Positions 26,251 to 35,850 of a DNA stretch of 64,000 nt are shown here, piece by piece. The first letter of the stretch is position 1. Each line of letters begins with the position of its first letter. Source of the DNA: Arthrobacter sp. StoSoilA2 (GTDB lineage: Bacteria; Actinomycetota; Actinomycetes; Actinomycetales; Micrococcaceae). Location of the stretch: assembly GCF_019977195.1 (NCBI RefSeq), contig NZ_AP024643.1, positions 4,402,001-4,466,000 on the forward strand, given 5' to 3'. The notes beneath the pieces were generated by a model that made no database searches, was not told the DNA's origin, and worked only from the letters and a program-made list of their open reading frames with translations. The position numbers and the translations under genes are program-made.

Positions 26251-27303
26251 TTAGCCCTCTGCCTTGCCGCGTCGCCAGTAACCCATGAAAGCAACCTGCT
26301 TCCGATCGATTCCGACGTCCCGCACCAGGTACCGCCGCATTTCCTTGATGACGAACGCTTCCCCGGCGATCCAGGCGTAGAAGGGCAGCGCACCGGCAGG
26401 CGAAGTGGGGTTCTTGGTGGCTTCGATGGCGGCAGTGTCCATGCGTTGCGGGGTTTCCCAGAGGATGTCCTGGTCCACGTTGACGTCTTCGGGCTCGGGT
26501 CCGGCAGCTTCGGATCCCTTGATTCCTACCCAACCGGGGACGGGAACGGCCTTGGCGACGGCTTCTTTGAGGAGTTCGCCATGTGGGCGGGAGCGCCCAA
26601 TCGCTGCGCCGCGGGCGAGCCAGGTGATTTCGACGTCGGCAGGTGTGCTGATGTCCTGGAAGTCGCCGGCTTCGGGTACTTCAAGGAATGCGTGGCCGGT
26701 CATGTCCGCGGGCAGGCTCTCGAGGATGGCGCTGATTGCCGGCACTGCTGTCTCGTCTCCGGCGAGCAGGACCCTCTGGGCCAGCCCGGGCCGCCATTCG
26801 ATGCCGCCGTAGGCACCGGCCGTGGTGCATTGGGCTGCACGGTTGTTCGGGCCGATGATGGTGAGGGCGTCACCTGGCTTCGCCGCGACAGCCCAGTTGG
26901 CTGCGGGTCCGCCATGGCCTGCGTCGTCAAAGTGCATGACAAAGTCGATGTCGATTTCGGGGTACACGGCGTCGAGTCGCTCAGCCCTGACCGTGTAGGT
27001 GCGCATGGCTCCCCGGACGGAAGTATCCATGGCCAACCATTCCTGGTACCACCCGGCATCTTCCATCTTGAATTCGGGCAGGGGGATCTGCTGTCCTTGG
27101 GCGTCGAATGAAGGAATCATCAGCTTCACGCGCAGGTCCAAGGTATCCCCTGCAACGCCGAAGCCCCGCAGCGAGTAGCCACCGAACGTGATCCGCCGGA
27201 AATTCGGGCTCAGGTCCTGCACGGCCGAGACCGTGACGTCGAAGGCAAGGGTCATGGGTTCCACGCTGGCGCTCGCTTGGGTCCGTGTTGGTTGTGCACT
27301 CAT
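26251..27303 (-). CDS. Siderophore-interacting protein (ferric-siderophore reductase)
   Basis: 350 aa from the ATG at 27303 (MSAQPTRTQASASVEP). An N-terminal FAD-binding barrel (FRRITFGGYSLRGFGV, RTYTVRAERLD, FVMHFDDAGHGGPAANWA, GDALTIIGPNN) is followed by an NAD(P)H-binding C-terminal half (LLAGDETAVPAI, WIAGEAFVIKEMRRYL). Such flavoenzymes reduce the ferric siderophore after import to release iron. The start overlaps the stop of the ABC ATPase gene by 4 nt, so it is the last gene of the iron operon. Confidence 0.92.
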   Translation of the reverse strand: MSAQPTRTQASASVEPMTLAFDVTVSAVQDLSPNFRRITFGGYSLRGFGVAGDTLDLRVKLMIPSFDAQGQQIPLPEFKMEDAGWYQEWLAMDTSVRGAMRTYTVRAERLDAVYPEIDIDFVMHFDDAGHGGPAANWAVAAKPGDALTIIGPNNRAAQCTTAGAYGGIEWRPGLAQRVLLAGDETAVPAISAILESLPADMTGHAFLEVPEAGDFQDISTPADVEITWLARGAAIGRSRPHGELLKEAVAKAVPVPGWVGIKGSEAAGPEPEDVNVDQDILWETPQRMDTAAIEATKNPTSPAGALPFYAWIAGEAFVIKEMRRYLVRDVGIDRKQVAFMGYWRRGKAEG

Positions 27304-28124
27304 GAGGCGATCTCCAGTTCGTTGGTTGAAACGGGCTGTGCGTGGTGGCGTCCGATGGGGACAATGAGCGGTGTTCCTGAGATGGGGTCTGGAACCACGC
27401 GGGATTCCAGGCCAAAGACGTCGTAGACCAGTTGCTCGGTCACCACAACGGGTGCGGGTCCTTCGGCCACAATGCATCCGCCCTTCATGGCGATGACGTG
27501 GTCGGCGTAGCGCGCGGCGAGGTTGAGGTCGTGGAGCACGATCGCCACGGTGGTGCCCCGGCTGCGGTTGAGGTCCGTAACGAGGTCCAACACTTCCACC
27601 TGGTGCGCAAGGTCCAGGTATGTGGTTGGCTCGTCAAGCAGCAGCACGTCAGTTTCCTGCGCAAGGGCCATGGCAATCCAGACGCGCTGGCGCTGTCCGC
27701 CCGACAATTCGTCGACGCTTCGCTCTGCGAGCTCCAGCGTTGCGGTGGCTTGGAGCGCCCGCTGCACCGCGGCGTCGTCGGAATCGCTCCAACTCCGGAA
27801 GAATCCCTGGTGCGGATACCGGCCCCGTCCCACGAGGTCGCGCACGCTAATACCGTCCGGAGCCGTGGGGTGCTGCGGAAGAAGGCCCAACGTCCGGGCG
27901 AGCTCACGGGCTGGCCGGGAATGGATGTCCTTGCCGTCGAGGGTCACGGCCCCGCCGGCGGGCTTGAGCAGCCGCGACAATCCACGGAGAAGCGTGGACT
28001 TACCGCAGGCGTTTGCGCCCACGATCATCGTGACTTTACCCTCGGGGATTTCCGTGGTGAGGCCCTCAACCACCTTGCGCTGCTCGTATTGGAGTGTCAG
28101 GTCCTTGGCCTTAAGCATTGCCAT
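27300..28124 (-). CDS. Ferric-siderophore ABC transporter ATPase
   Basis: 274 aa starting MAMLKAKDLTLQYEQ. Walker A GANACGKSTLLRGL (Cys in place of the more common Gly-Ser), Q-loop LLPQHPTAP, signature LSGGQRQR, Walker B DVLLLDEPTTYLDL and switch His in VLHDLN. FepC/FhuC type. The gene begins one base after the permease stop; GGAAG upstream of this ATG fits better than in-frame starts farther upstream. Confidence 0.93.
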   Translation of the reverse strand: MAMLKAKDLTLQYEQRKVVEGLTTEIPEGKVTMIVGANACGKSTLLRGLSRLLKPAGGAVTLDGKDIHSRPARELARTLGLLPQHPTAPDGISVRDLVGRGRYPHQGFFRSWSDSDDAAVQRALQATATLELAERSVDELSGGQRQRVWIAMALAQETDVLLLDEPTTYLDLAHQVEVLDLVTDLNRSRGTTVAIVLHDLNLAARYADHVIAMKGGCIVAEGPAPVVVTEQLVYDVFGLESRVVPDPISGTPLIVPIGRHHAQPVSTNELEIAS

Positions 28125-28125
28125 G

Positions 28126-29238
28126 TCAGGCTTCCTTTCGATTCGAGGTGACCAGGAGCCACAGCAGGAAGGGTGCACCGAGGGCGCCCGTGATGACGCC
28201 GACCGGGAGGACGGTTCCGTCGAGGATGGCGGGTGCGATGTTGGAGGCGAAGAAGTCTGCGGCCAACACGATCAGCGCGCCGGTAAAGGCCGACGCCGGG
28301 AGGCTGGGTTTGCGGACGATGCGTCGGGCAATTGGTCCGGCCAGGAAAGCGACGAAGGCAACGGGACCGGCAGCCGCCGTCGCGGAGGCGGCAAGCCCGA
28401 CGGCGGTCAAGACCAGTCCCAGCCTGGTGGCGTTGACCCTGATGCCCAAGCCGGCGGCTGCATCGTCACCGAGTTCGAGGATGCGCAGCGGGCCGGCAAG
28501 GATGATGACAGCCGGAACCAGGACCAGCAAGGAGGCCATGAGGATCCCGGTGCGCTCCCAATTCGCAGAATTCAGCGAACCGTTAAGCCAGACGAGGACG
28601 TCAGCCGCGGTACGGATGTCAGCACGGGTCATGAGAAAGTTGACCACTGCGTGCAGTGCCGCGGCGATGCCCACACCCGCGAGTATGAGGCGGTTGCCGG
28701 CAGCATTGCCACGGCTGCCTCCGCCCGCCCCGGACCCGGTGCCGCGCGAAATCGCGTAGATAATGGCAGCAACACCCAGCGCACCGCCAAGGGCTGCCCA
28801 GGAAACGACGGCTCCGGAAGCACCAAAGACCACAATCGCCGTCACGGCCGCTGCACTGGCTCCGTAGCTGATGCCGATAATGTCAGGGCTGGCCAAGGGG
28901 TTGCGCAGCATGGTTTGGAAAAGCGCGCCGGCCAGGCCGAAGGCCATGCCGATCAGTGTTCCGATGGCAGCGCGGGGCAGTTTGTGCTCCATGACAATGA
29001 AGCTGGCCCCGGGGATCTTCTCGCCGCCGGTCAAGTGTGCGATGACGATCTTGAAGAAATCAGGGATGGTCACCGTGTAGCTGCCCAGCAGCACGTACAC
29101 GGCGAACATGACAACGAGGGCCAAGCCGAGGAAGAACGTTGGGCTGGGCACGCGCCGAAATGACAATTGATGCGAATGTTTCCGGGGAACATTGCCATTA
29201 AGTGCCAACTCGGCGGGGAGTTTGCGAAGGGTGGTCAC
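28126..29238 (-). CDS. FecCD-type siderophore ABC permease 2
   Basis: About 370 aa from a GTG overlapping the upstream stop by 4 nt. About nine or ten membrane helices. FecCD signatures include FQTMLRNPLASPDIIGISYGA and FVAFLAGPIARRIV. It would form the membrane channel with the other permease in this operon. Confidence 0.92.
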   Translation of the reverse strand: MTTLRKLPAELALNGNVPRKHSHQLSFRRVPSPTFFLGLALVVMFAVYVLLGSYTVTIPDFFKIVIAHLTGGEKIPGASFIVMEHKLPRAAIGTLIGMAFGLAGALFQTMLRNPLASPDIIGISYGASAAAVTAIVVFGASGAVVSWAALGGALGVAAIIYAISRGTGSGAGGGSRGNAAGNRLILAGVGIAAALHAVVNFLMTRADIRTAADVLVWLNGSLNSANWERTGILMASLLVLVPAVIILAGPLRILELGDDAAAGLGIRVNATRLGLVLTAVGLAASATAAAGPVAFVAFLAGPIARRIVRKPSLPASAFTGALIVLAADFFASNIAPAILDGTVLPVGVITGALGAPFLLWLLVTSNRKEA

Positions 29239-30350
29239 AGTCCGGCCCCCTTTCCGCGGCGGATGAGCCACACGAACACCGGCGCACCGACGAGCGCGGT
29301 CATGATGCCGGCCGGAACTTCGCCGGGAAGCAGGACCACTCGGCCGATCACATCGGCGATGATCAGCAGGATGGGCGCCGAGATCATGGAGAACGGCAGG
29401 ACCCACCGGTAGTCCGGACCGGTGAGCGAGCGGACAGCGTGCGGAATCACCAGGCCGAGGAACGCGATGGGTCCAGCCAACGCGGTGGCGGATCCGCACA
29501 GCAGGACGATCCCAAGGCCGATGATTCCACGGGATAGGCCAACATTCTGACCGAGTCCACGTGCGATGTCGTCACCCAGGGCGAGGCTGTTCAGGATGCG
29601 GCCACTGGCCAGAACGATTACGGCGCCGACGGCCAGGAAGGGAAGAGCAGGTAGCAGAACGGACCAGTCGCGTCCGCCAATACTTCCCACCTGCCAGAAC
29701 CGGAACCGGTCCAGGGTGTCCTGGCTTGAGACCAGGATGACATTCATCAGCGAGAACAGGCCGGCACTCAGCGCCGCGCCCGCGAGGGCGAGCTTGACCG
29801 GCGTCGCACCGTCACGTCCCCTGGACGCGATGGCGTAAACGACGACGGCGGCCGCTGCGGCGCCGATGAAGGCGAACCAAATGTAGCCGGTGAGCGAACC
29901 GACGCCGAAAACATAGATGCCCACGACAACCGCAAGGGCCGCACCCGCATTGAGTCCCAGAATCCCGGGATCAGCCAGGGGGTTGCGGGCCACTCCTTGC
30001 ATTGCCGCTCCAGCCAAGCCCAGGGCGGCGCCTGCCAGGAGACCCAATACTGTTCGGGGAACCCGTGCGATGACCACTGCGTGGTCGCCACTTTCAGGAT
30101 TGAAGTTGGTGATGGCTTCCCAAATGGTGGACAGGGGAAGCCCGCGCGCGCCGATCGCCAAGGATGCTGCGCACGCGGCGACGAGTACGACGACGGCGAC
30201 CAGCAGCCAGGCACTCCGCCCGCTTGTTGCCCTGGAACCGGTTCCCCCTCCGGCCACATTGCTCCGGGGTGCGCTATCGCGCTGGTTACCAGGCACAGAT
30301 GTGCCGCCAACCTGCCCCACGGAAGCCGCCGTCGTCGTACTCAATTTCAT
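29235..30350 (-). CDS. FecCD-type siderophore ABC permease 1
   Basis: 371 aa starting MKLSTTTAASVGQ. A 50-residue hydrophilic N-terminus precedes the multi-helix FecCD domain, with MQGVARNPLADPGILGLNAGA and FLGLVIPHAVRSLTGPDYR. It starts five bases after the substrate-binding protein stop. Confidence 0.92.
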   Translation of the reverse strand: MKLSTTTAASVGQVGGTSVPGNQRDSAPRSNVAGGGTGSRATSGRSAWLLVAVVVLVAACAASLAIGARGLPLSTIWEAITNFNPESGDHAVVIARVPRTVLGLLAGAALGLAGAAMQGVARNPLADPGILGLNAGAALAVVVGIYVFGVGSLTGYIWFAFIGAAAAAVVVYAIASRGRDGATPVKLALAGAALSAGLFSLMNVILVSSQDTLDRFRFWQVGSIGGRDWSVLLPALPFLAVGAVIVLASGRILNSLALGDDIARGLGQNVGLSRGIIGLGIVLLCGSATALAGPIAFLGLVIPHAVRSLTGPDYRWVLPFSMISAPILLIIADVIGRVVLLPGEVPAGIMTALVGAPVFVWLIRRGKGAGL

Positions 30351-30355
30351 TGCAG

Positions 30356-31438
30356 TTACTTGCCTGCCGCGTCCGTTGCCTTGTCCGCTGCACTGCCCAG
30401 CTGCGGCAGGAACGTGTCCAGGGCCCACGGCAGGCTCAGCGGCGAGGAGGCGGAAATGGACAGCGTCAGGGTCTGATCGGCGTCGGCGACGAGTGCGCCG
30501 GACTTGACCGCGGGTATCTGGCCCAGCAGGGGGTCGGCCTTGATGGCGTCGGCCGTGGCGGCTTCGGGCACCCACGTCACGAAGACATCGGACTCGAGCT
30601 CGTTGGCCTTTTCAGCGGACCACGCAATGAAGAAGTCCTTGTTGGTCTTCGTGTTCTGCTCCACTACCGGAGCGAGCTTCATGCCGATTTCGGAGAGGAA
30701 GCGCGGGCGGTTATCGATGGCCGTGTAGACGTTCACGCCGTCACCCTTGGCCGGTTCCAGGTTGCCGTAGATAAAGGTCTTGTCTTTGATCTGCGGGTAC
30801 TTGGAAACCTTGTCCTTGACGGTGGCTTCAGTGTCTTCAATCAGTTTCTTGGCTTCGGCTTCCTTGCCGAGGGCCTTACCGATGATGGTGGTGCTTTCCT
30901 GCCAGGGCGTACCGTAGGCGAGCTCCGGGTAGGCAACCACGGGAGCGATTTCGGAAAGCTTCTTGTAATCGGCTTCCTCCAGGCCGGAGTAGGCGCCGAG
31001 GATGACGTCCGGGTTCAGCTTGGCGATCTCAGTGAAGTTGATCCCGTCCGCCTCGGAGAACTGCACGGGAGCCTTGTCCGAACCGAATCCGGCACCAAGC
31101 TTCTCCAGCGCGGCATCCTTCCACGGGGTGGAGCCCTTGTCGTTGTTGCCCCACTCGTTCTTGGGAAGGCCAACCGGGACAACGCCCAGGGCTATTGCGA
31201 CGTCGTCATTCACCCAGGAGATGGTGACTACGCGCTTGGGCTGTTCCTTGATGGTGGTCTCACCGAAAGCGTGCTTGATGGTCACCGGGAAAGCAGCGGT
31301 TTCTGCCTGCTCCGTTGCCGGAGTGGAGGTGGCGGGCCCGGTGGAGCAGCCAGTGAGGGAAAGGGCGACGGCGGCCAAAGCGGCTGTCGCGGTGCCTGCG
31401 GTCTTCAGCAGGGCGCGGCGTGGAAGAAGGGAAGCCAC
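30356..31438 (-). CDS. Iron-siderophore substrate-binding lipoprotein
   Basis: 360 aa from GTG. The signal peptide has RRALLKTAG, a hydrophobic core and the lipobox LTGC, so it should be lipid-anchored outside the membrane; the paired arginines could also permit Tat export. The mature part is a FepB/FecB-like binding protein: RVVTISWVNDDVAIALGVVPVG, NPDVILGAYSG and the long C-terminal helix. First gene of the five-gene iron uptake operon and preceded by a DtxR-like site. Confidence 0.93.
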   Translation of the reverse strand: MASLLPRRALLKTAGTATAALAAVALSLTGCSTGPATSTPATEQAETAAFPVTIKHAFGETTIKEQPKRVVTISWVNDDVAIALGVVPVGLPKNEWGNNDKGSTPWKDAALEKLGAGFGSDKAPVQFSEADGINFTEIAKLNPDVILGAYSGLEEADYKKLSEIAPVVAYPELAYGTPWQESTTIIGKALGKEAEAKKLIEDTEATVKDKVSKYPQIKDKTFIYGNLEPAKGDGVNVYTAIDNRPRFLSEIGMKLAPVVEQNTKTNKDFFIAWSAEKANELESDVFVTWVPEAATADAIKADPLLGQIPAVKSGALVADADQTLTLSISASSPLSLPWALDTFLPQLGSAADKATDAAGK

Positions 31439-31447
31439 GGGACTCCT

Positions 31448-31485
31448 TAGGTAAGGGATGCGAACCTAAGTAAGGCTAGCCTACC
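31448..31485 (-). promoter_or_regulatory. DtxR/IdeR-like iron box before the siderophore operon
   Basis: At 31467-31485 the plus strand reads TAAGTAAGGCTAGCCTACC, close to the DtxR/IdeR consensus TTAGGTTAGGCTAACCTAA. An adjacent pair TTAGGT (31448-31453) and ACCTAA (31464-31469) forms a second inverted repeat near the ribosome binding site. Iron-dependent repression of the operon is the expected role. Confidence 0.7.
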
Positions 31486-31808
31486 CTTTGGATAATTACG
31501 AAACGTTTGCGTCACGTAATGCCCCTCTTGCACATTGCTAAGATATCGGCAGCGGACTACCGCTTCCAAGGAGAACGACGAGGAGATGAGCGTGCGCACG
31601 ATTTCAGTTGCTGCAGCCATGGAGGGCGAGGTGGCCATTTTGGCCTGCTTGGCACTCCCCCACCCGTCGGCATCACTCTAGGTACACGCACTCCGAACTC
31701 CTGTTTGGGTCTCTTTGCTGTGCCTCGCTTTCACAGATGACCGACGCTCCTTTCCAGCTGGCGCTCATGCTCAGCGCGCCGTCGATCAACTCCGAAAGAA
31801 ACTTTGCC
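31486..31808. other. Gene-free stretch between iron operon and FBP-domain gene
   Basis: About 320 bp between divergent genes. Short open frames here show no recognisable protein. The promoter of the FBP-domain gene is presumably inside, but no clear boxes were found. Confidence 0.4.
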
Positions 31809-32312
31809 ATGCAGAAAATTACTGCCCAACAAATCCGTTCGTCATTCATCAATGCCAGCCGGTCCGAAGCCGCCAGGCTCAACCTTCCGCGCGACTTGGA
31901 AACCATCGACTGGGAAAACCTTGAGTTCCTCGGCTGGCGCGACGAAAAAATGCCCCAGCGCGGCTACCTGGTGGTCCCGCACCGGGGCAAGCTCACCGGA
32001 ATCATGCTCCGGGCGCCTGAAGGAGGCTCCGGAAAGAAGCGTGTGGTCCTCTGTGAATTGTGCCGTGACGTCTTCTCCAAAGACGACGTCTATCTGTGGG
32101 TCGCCAAGAAGGCCGGACAGTCAGGCAAGGACGGCAACACCGTGGGGACTCTGATCTGCGCCGAGTTCGGCTGCAGCGCCAATGTGCGCAAGGAGCCGCC
32201 CGCCAATGAAATCAACCCTGACCCGGCCGTCGTCGTGGCTCGGCAAATCGCCGGGCTTGAGGAGCGCACAGGCCAGTTCCTGGACCGGGTCCGGGGCACC
32301 TCCACCCGCTAA
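31809..32312 (+). CDS. FBP-domain protein (FusB-like C-terminal zinc finger)
   Basis: About 167 aa from MQKITAQQIRSSFIN. The C-terminal half contains LCELCRDVFSKDDVYLW and ICAEFGCSANVR, a four-cysteine treble-clef-like zinc site as in the FBP/FusB C-terminal domain that binds elongation factor G. The N-terminal part has WRDEKMPQRGYLV. A role at the ribosome is inferred from the family; fusidic acid resistance should not be assumed. The ribosome binding site is weak, and other in-frame starts exist upstream. Confidence 0.75.
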   Translation: MQKITAQQIRSSFINASRSEAARLNLPRDLETIDWENLEFLGWRDEKMPQRGYLVVPHRGKLTGIMLRAPEGGSGKKRVVLCELCRDVFSKDDVYLWVAKKAGQSGKDGNTVGTLICAEFGCSANVRKEPPANEINPDPAVVVARQIAGLEERTGQFLDRVRGTSTR

Positions 32313-32379
32313 GGCAACGCGAGGTCACTTACGGCCCATAAATGGCCTCAGCATGGGCCGTAGGTGACCCCGCGTTGCT
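32313..32379. repeat. 26-bp-arm palindrome filling the gap between convergent genes
   Basis: Arms 32314-32339 (GCAACGCGAGGTCACTTACG...) and 32353-32378 pair with 24 of 26 matches around a 13-nt loop. It begins and ends within two bases of the stop codons of the FBP and JetC genes. It could terminate transcription from both sides and may be a mobile palindromic repeat. Confidence 0.8.
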
Positions 32380-35300
32380 TTAGCGCAGGACGATATCCAC
32401 GGGATTCGCCTCGGACCGCCATGCGCCGGGCTCTCCCGGGCCCGCAATGACGGGAGACGTGAGCACGCCGGACCGGTTGGTCCGCTTGTCGCGGAGGATT
32501 TCCGTAACCGAACCAAGGTGACGCGACAGGTCGATCACGTTTTCCGGCGCGGCCAGCAACAACTGGAAGCCGAACTCGTGAAGCGCCTTGATTCCGGCTC
32601 CTGCAAATTCCTCGGATGCCAGCACGAACGCTTCGTCCATCATCACGGTGCCGTAGGTAGTGAAGCCCTGCTCGGCAATACCCAGCTGGTAGCTCAGGGC
32701 CGCGGCCATGATGAACGCCGTGAAGCGCTGACGTTCACCGCCGGACATGGAGCCGGTATCGGCATGCATGAAGACCTCGGTCTTCTTCTTGCCGGCCTTG
32801 CCGGTTTTCGCCGACTTCCCGGCCACCTCCTTGTGCTCCTTGCACTGGATAAACAGGTGGCCGCGGACGTCCAGCACTTCGGCGCGCCAACGGCGGTCCT
32901 CAGGGGTTTGGGAACCGAGACGCTTCACCAGGGTCTCCAGCGACTTGTAGCGGGCGGTGAGCTCGGCGTCGTCGTCGACCTCCGTTCCAGCTGCGGCAGA
33001 TGCGCTGCGGGAGGGCCGCGTGTGTTTGGCCTTCAGCGCGTTCTGGATCGCATCCTTGAACTGCTTGGCCGTAGCCGGAAGCGTCTGCTTGATGTCCAGC
33101 TCCAGATAGCTGCCCTCGTGGAAATTGACCTCCGACAAGATGCCGTTGAGGGGCAGGATCCGGCTGGTGATACTCCGGCGCTCCTCATCCAGCAGGTGCA
33201 GCAGCGTACTGAACGATTCGTGCGTGCGCTGGTTGAAGAACAGCCGGAACTCGGCCTCCTGGGCGGGTAGGCCATCGCTCACGATCGCGTGATAGCGCGA
33301 TTCGAAGTCCCCGGCAGCCCCGATGGACGTGCCATGGTCAGCGCTGATGGCGCTGCCCCAATCACGCACGAAGGCCTCGAAAATTCGCGTCAAACGCTCG
33401 GCCGTCGCTTGGCTGCGCGATTCGGCGGCGTGCAGCTCGTCGAGCAGCTTGTTGCGGACGCTGTTGGCCAGGTTGTCGAGTTCGTACAGTTCGGATACCT
33501 CGCCGACGCCGGCAAAGTACGGTTCCAGCGCGGCCACGGTGGAGCTCGACGGCGGTGCTTGCTCAAGTTTCAACCTGGCGGCATCGAGCAGGCCGTCAGC
33601 CGTGATCATCTTTTGGTCGAGCGCTTTGTATTCGCTCTGCAGCACGGCCGCCGCACCTGTGGAGGACTGGTGCTTTTCCCGTACTGCCTCGATGTTGGCG
33701 CGTAACGGTTCAAGGTCCGCCTGGGCAGCCAACGCATCGGAAAGCCGCTGCTCAATCCGGGCAAGCTCGTCCGCGGCAACAGCTGCGGAGACCTGTTCCC
33801 ATGGACGCTCATCCTCGGCCACCCTGCGAAGGGCTTCCAATTGCCGGGCCATCCCTTGGTGGGAATCCTCACGGCTTTGCGCCAATTCGGCAGCCTTGGC
33901 CAGCTCGTTTTCCAGCTCGCCCACGCGGGCCGCCACCAGTTCGAGCTTGGATGCGTTGTCAAAGCCGAGGACGTAATCCTGCCGGCTCGTGAAACGGTCG
34001 TCCTTTTCCACGGTGTGCCGGTTGCGTTTGACCACGCCACCCAGGCTGAGGCCCTTGTCCATCGCTGCAAGCTCGTCCGGGTTCTCCACGCACGGGTACG
34101 CGAAGTCCAAGGCGATCCGCTCGCGGATCCATGCCCCGGCGTCGGCGTTGGCGCCCGAGGTGAGGATGCTCAACTTAGTCAAGAGGTCGCCGTCGGACAC
34201 GTCCTCCACAGCCAGCGCGCCACCGGCAACGGGCTTGGACACATCAACCGCACGCAGTGCACCCCGGACCGTGTTGTCGTTCAAGTACCGCGTAACCGCA
34301 GCGAAGTGCTCTCCCGGGACCAACAGCGTGGTGGCGAGGTTGCGGAGCGCACGTTCCGCGGCCGGACGCCACTGATCCTGGCCCTCGGCGAGGTCGATCA
34401 GCTCACCGCCAAACGGCATCCGTTCCTCGGGGATGCCGGTCGCGGCTGCGATCGCGGCCCGGTTTTCTATGCTCGACGGCGGCAAGAGGGACTTGCGCGA
34501 CCGCAACGACAACAGCTCCTGCTCAGCCGCAGCCAGCTCGCGTTTCTTGGTCGCGTGGCCGTCGAAGGCCTCGAAACGGAGCTCCTTCAAAGCCTCCGAA
34601 TCGTCCTTCAACTCCGCCGAACGGGCAGCCGCCTGCTCATGGGCCTGGTCCCAGCCCTCGGCCGACCACTCAAGGTTCAGCCCGGCATCGGCCAGCGCCT
34701 TCCGGGCAGATTCCTCCACCTGTTGGCGCAACTTCAAACTGACGCGGGCGTTCTCCAACGACTGCTCGATAGCCGAAATGGCGTTACCGCCGCGGTTGTT
34801 GTAATCCAGCTCCAGCTCACGGAGCTCCTTGGCCAAAGCATCCCGGACCGTGCGCTCGGCAGCGAGTTCCTGTGCCTTGGACTGTGCCAATTCCTTGAAA
34901 CGCGCCAAGGTCTTGGCGTGGACGGTGACAGCAAGCTGCTGCTTGTACGCCTCAAATTCCTCGCCAGCCAACTCGCGAAGCCTGTTCGCGTCCAACAACG
35001 CCTGCGCATAATCCTTGTTCAGCCCAGGTACCGGCGCCAGCTGATCGCGCTGCTGCCGGACATCCTCCAACCGCTGCCGGATGGACATCAGGTTGCTGAA
35101 TTCCTCCACCACATCATCAGCCGCAGCCAACGTAGCCGGAGCATCGAGTACCTGGTCGCGGAAAAACGTATTAACGCTTCCGCCAAGGCCTTTCCCGGCC
35201 TGGATGACGCGCAGCAGGGGAAGCGCCTGGTCAGAGTTGATGCCCAGGAGCCTACGGAACCGCTCCGCGAACGCCTTATGGACGTCGAAGACCTGCCCAT

Positions 35301-35850
35301 CCGGGAAGATCGATTCCAGCGCGCCCTTGGTGAACCTCTTCCGGGCGATCCCCTCGATCGCTTCCAAGTCCAGCGGCTTGTTGTCGATCACGTAAAAACG
35401 ACCGACGCTGGACTCCGTGCCATTCTTCGGCAAATCAAACAGCGCAGAGACCGTCACCTTCGTGCCTGCCGCGTTATCAAACGTCAGAGCGACGGCGGAC
35501 CAAGTGGCACCAGGGCGTTGGAAGGCACTGGCCGAACCATCCCCAACAGCCTTATCACCGACCTTGCCGCGCATATAAGTGAACGTGGTCCTCTTGTCCT
35601 CCACAGCGCCACCGGAACGCTGCGCAGCAGCCTCATTCGAGCGCGGTCGGGCATCAAAGACACGGAGCATGGCATCGAACAGCGTTGACTTGCCGACGCC
35701 CGAATTGCCCGTCAGGAGGGTCCCGTTGCGATCCACGTGCATCGTATGGGCCCCATGGAAGGTGCCCCAGTTGACCACCTGCACGAGTGCCAAACGCATC
35801 TGGCCCGGGTTGGTGAGCTCGCCGAGCGGGAGCATGCTTGCGATGGTCAC
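32380..35850 (-). CDS. jetC: JetC / MksB-like SMC ATPase (Wadjet-type condensin)
   Basis: 1,156 aa. Walker A GNSGVGKST at residues 48-56. Long coiled-coil arms lie at about 270-470 and 640-850, with a hinge-like part between (GELIDLAEGQDQW...). The ABC signature SGGERQR is at about 1036 and Walker B TVMMDEAF at about 1069. This is the SMC-like motor of the JetABCD/MksBEFG systems, which extrude DNA loops and cause cleavage of small circular DNA. The start overlaps the JetB stop by 4 nt. The gene that normally follows, jetD (DUF3322/DUF2220 nuclease), is not here; the next gene is convergent. Confidence 0.85.
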   Translation of the reverse strand: MTIASMLPLGELTNPGQMRLALVQVVNWGTFHGAHTMHVDRNGTLLTGNSGVGKSTLFDAMLRVFDARPRSNEAAAQRSGGAVEDKRTTFTYMRGKVGDKAVGDGSASAFQRPGATWSAVALTFDNAAGTKVTVSALFDLPKNGTESSVGRFYVIDNKPLDLEAIEGIARKRFTKGALESIFPDGQVFDVHKAFAERFRRLLGINSDQALPLLRVIQAGKGLGGSVNTFFRDQVLDAPATLAAADDVVEEFSNLMSIRQRLEDVRQQRDQLAPVPGLNKDYAQALLDANRLRELAGEEFEAYKQQLAVTVHAKTLARFKELAQSKAQELAAERTVRDALAKELRELELDYNNRGGNAISAIEQSLENARVSLKLRQQVEESARKALADAGLNLEWSAEGWDQAHEQAAARSAELKDDSEALKELRFEAFDGHATKKRELAAAEQELLSLRSRKSLLPPSSIENRAAIAAATGIPEERMPFGGELIDLAEGQDQWRPAAERALRNLATTLLVPGEHFAAVTRYLNDNTVRGALRAVDVSKPVAGGALAVEDVSDGDLLTKLSILTSGANADAGAWIRERIALDFAYPCVENPDELAAMDKGLSLGGVVKRNRHTVEKDDRFTSRQDYVLGFDNASKLELVAARVGELENELAKAAELAQSREDSHQGMARQLEALRRVAEDERPWEQVSAAVAADELARIEQRLSDALAAQADLEPLRANIEAVREKHQSSTGAAAVLQSEYKALDQKMITADGLLDAARLKLEQAPPSSSTVAALEPYFAGVGEVSELYELDNLANSVRNKLLDELHAAESRSQATAERLTRIFEAFVRDWGSAISADHGTSIGAAGDFESRYHAIVSDGLPAQEAEFRLFFNQRTHESFSTLLHLLDEERRSITSRILPLNGILSEVNFHEGSYLELDIKQTLPATAKQFKDAIQNALKAKHTRPSRSASAAAGTEVDDDAELTARYKSLETLVKRLGSQTPEDRRWRAEVLDVRGHLFIQCKEHKEVAGKSAKTGKAGKKKTEVFMHADTGSMSGGERQRFTAFIMAAALSYQLGIAEQGFTTYGTVMMDEAFVLASEEFAGAGIKALHEFGFQLLLAAPENVIDLSRHLGSVTEILRDKRTNRSGVLTSPVIAGPGEPGAWRSEANPVDIVLR

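Noticed and set aside
31608..31808. N-terminal extension of the FBP-domain protein
   Set aside because: The extra residues (WRARWPFWPAWHSPTRRHH) look unlike the family; the ATG at 31809 gives the expected domain start.
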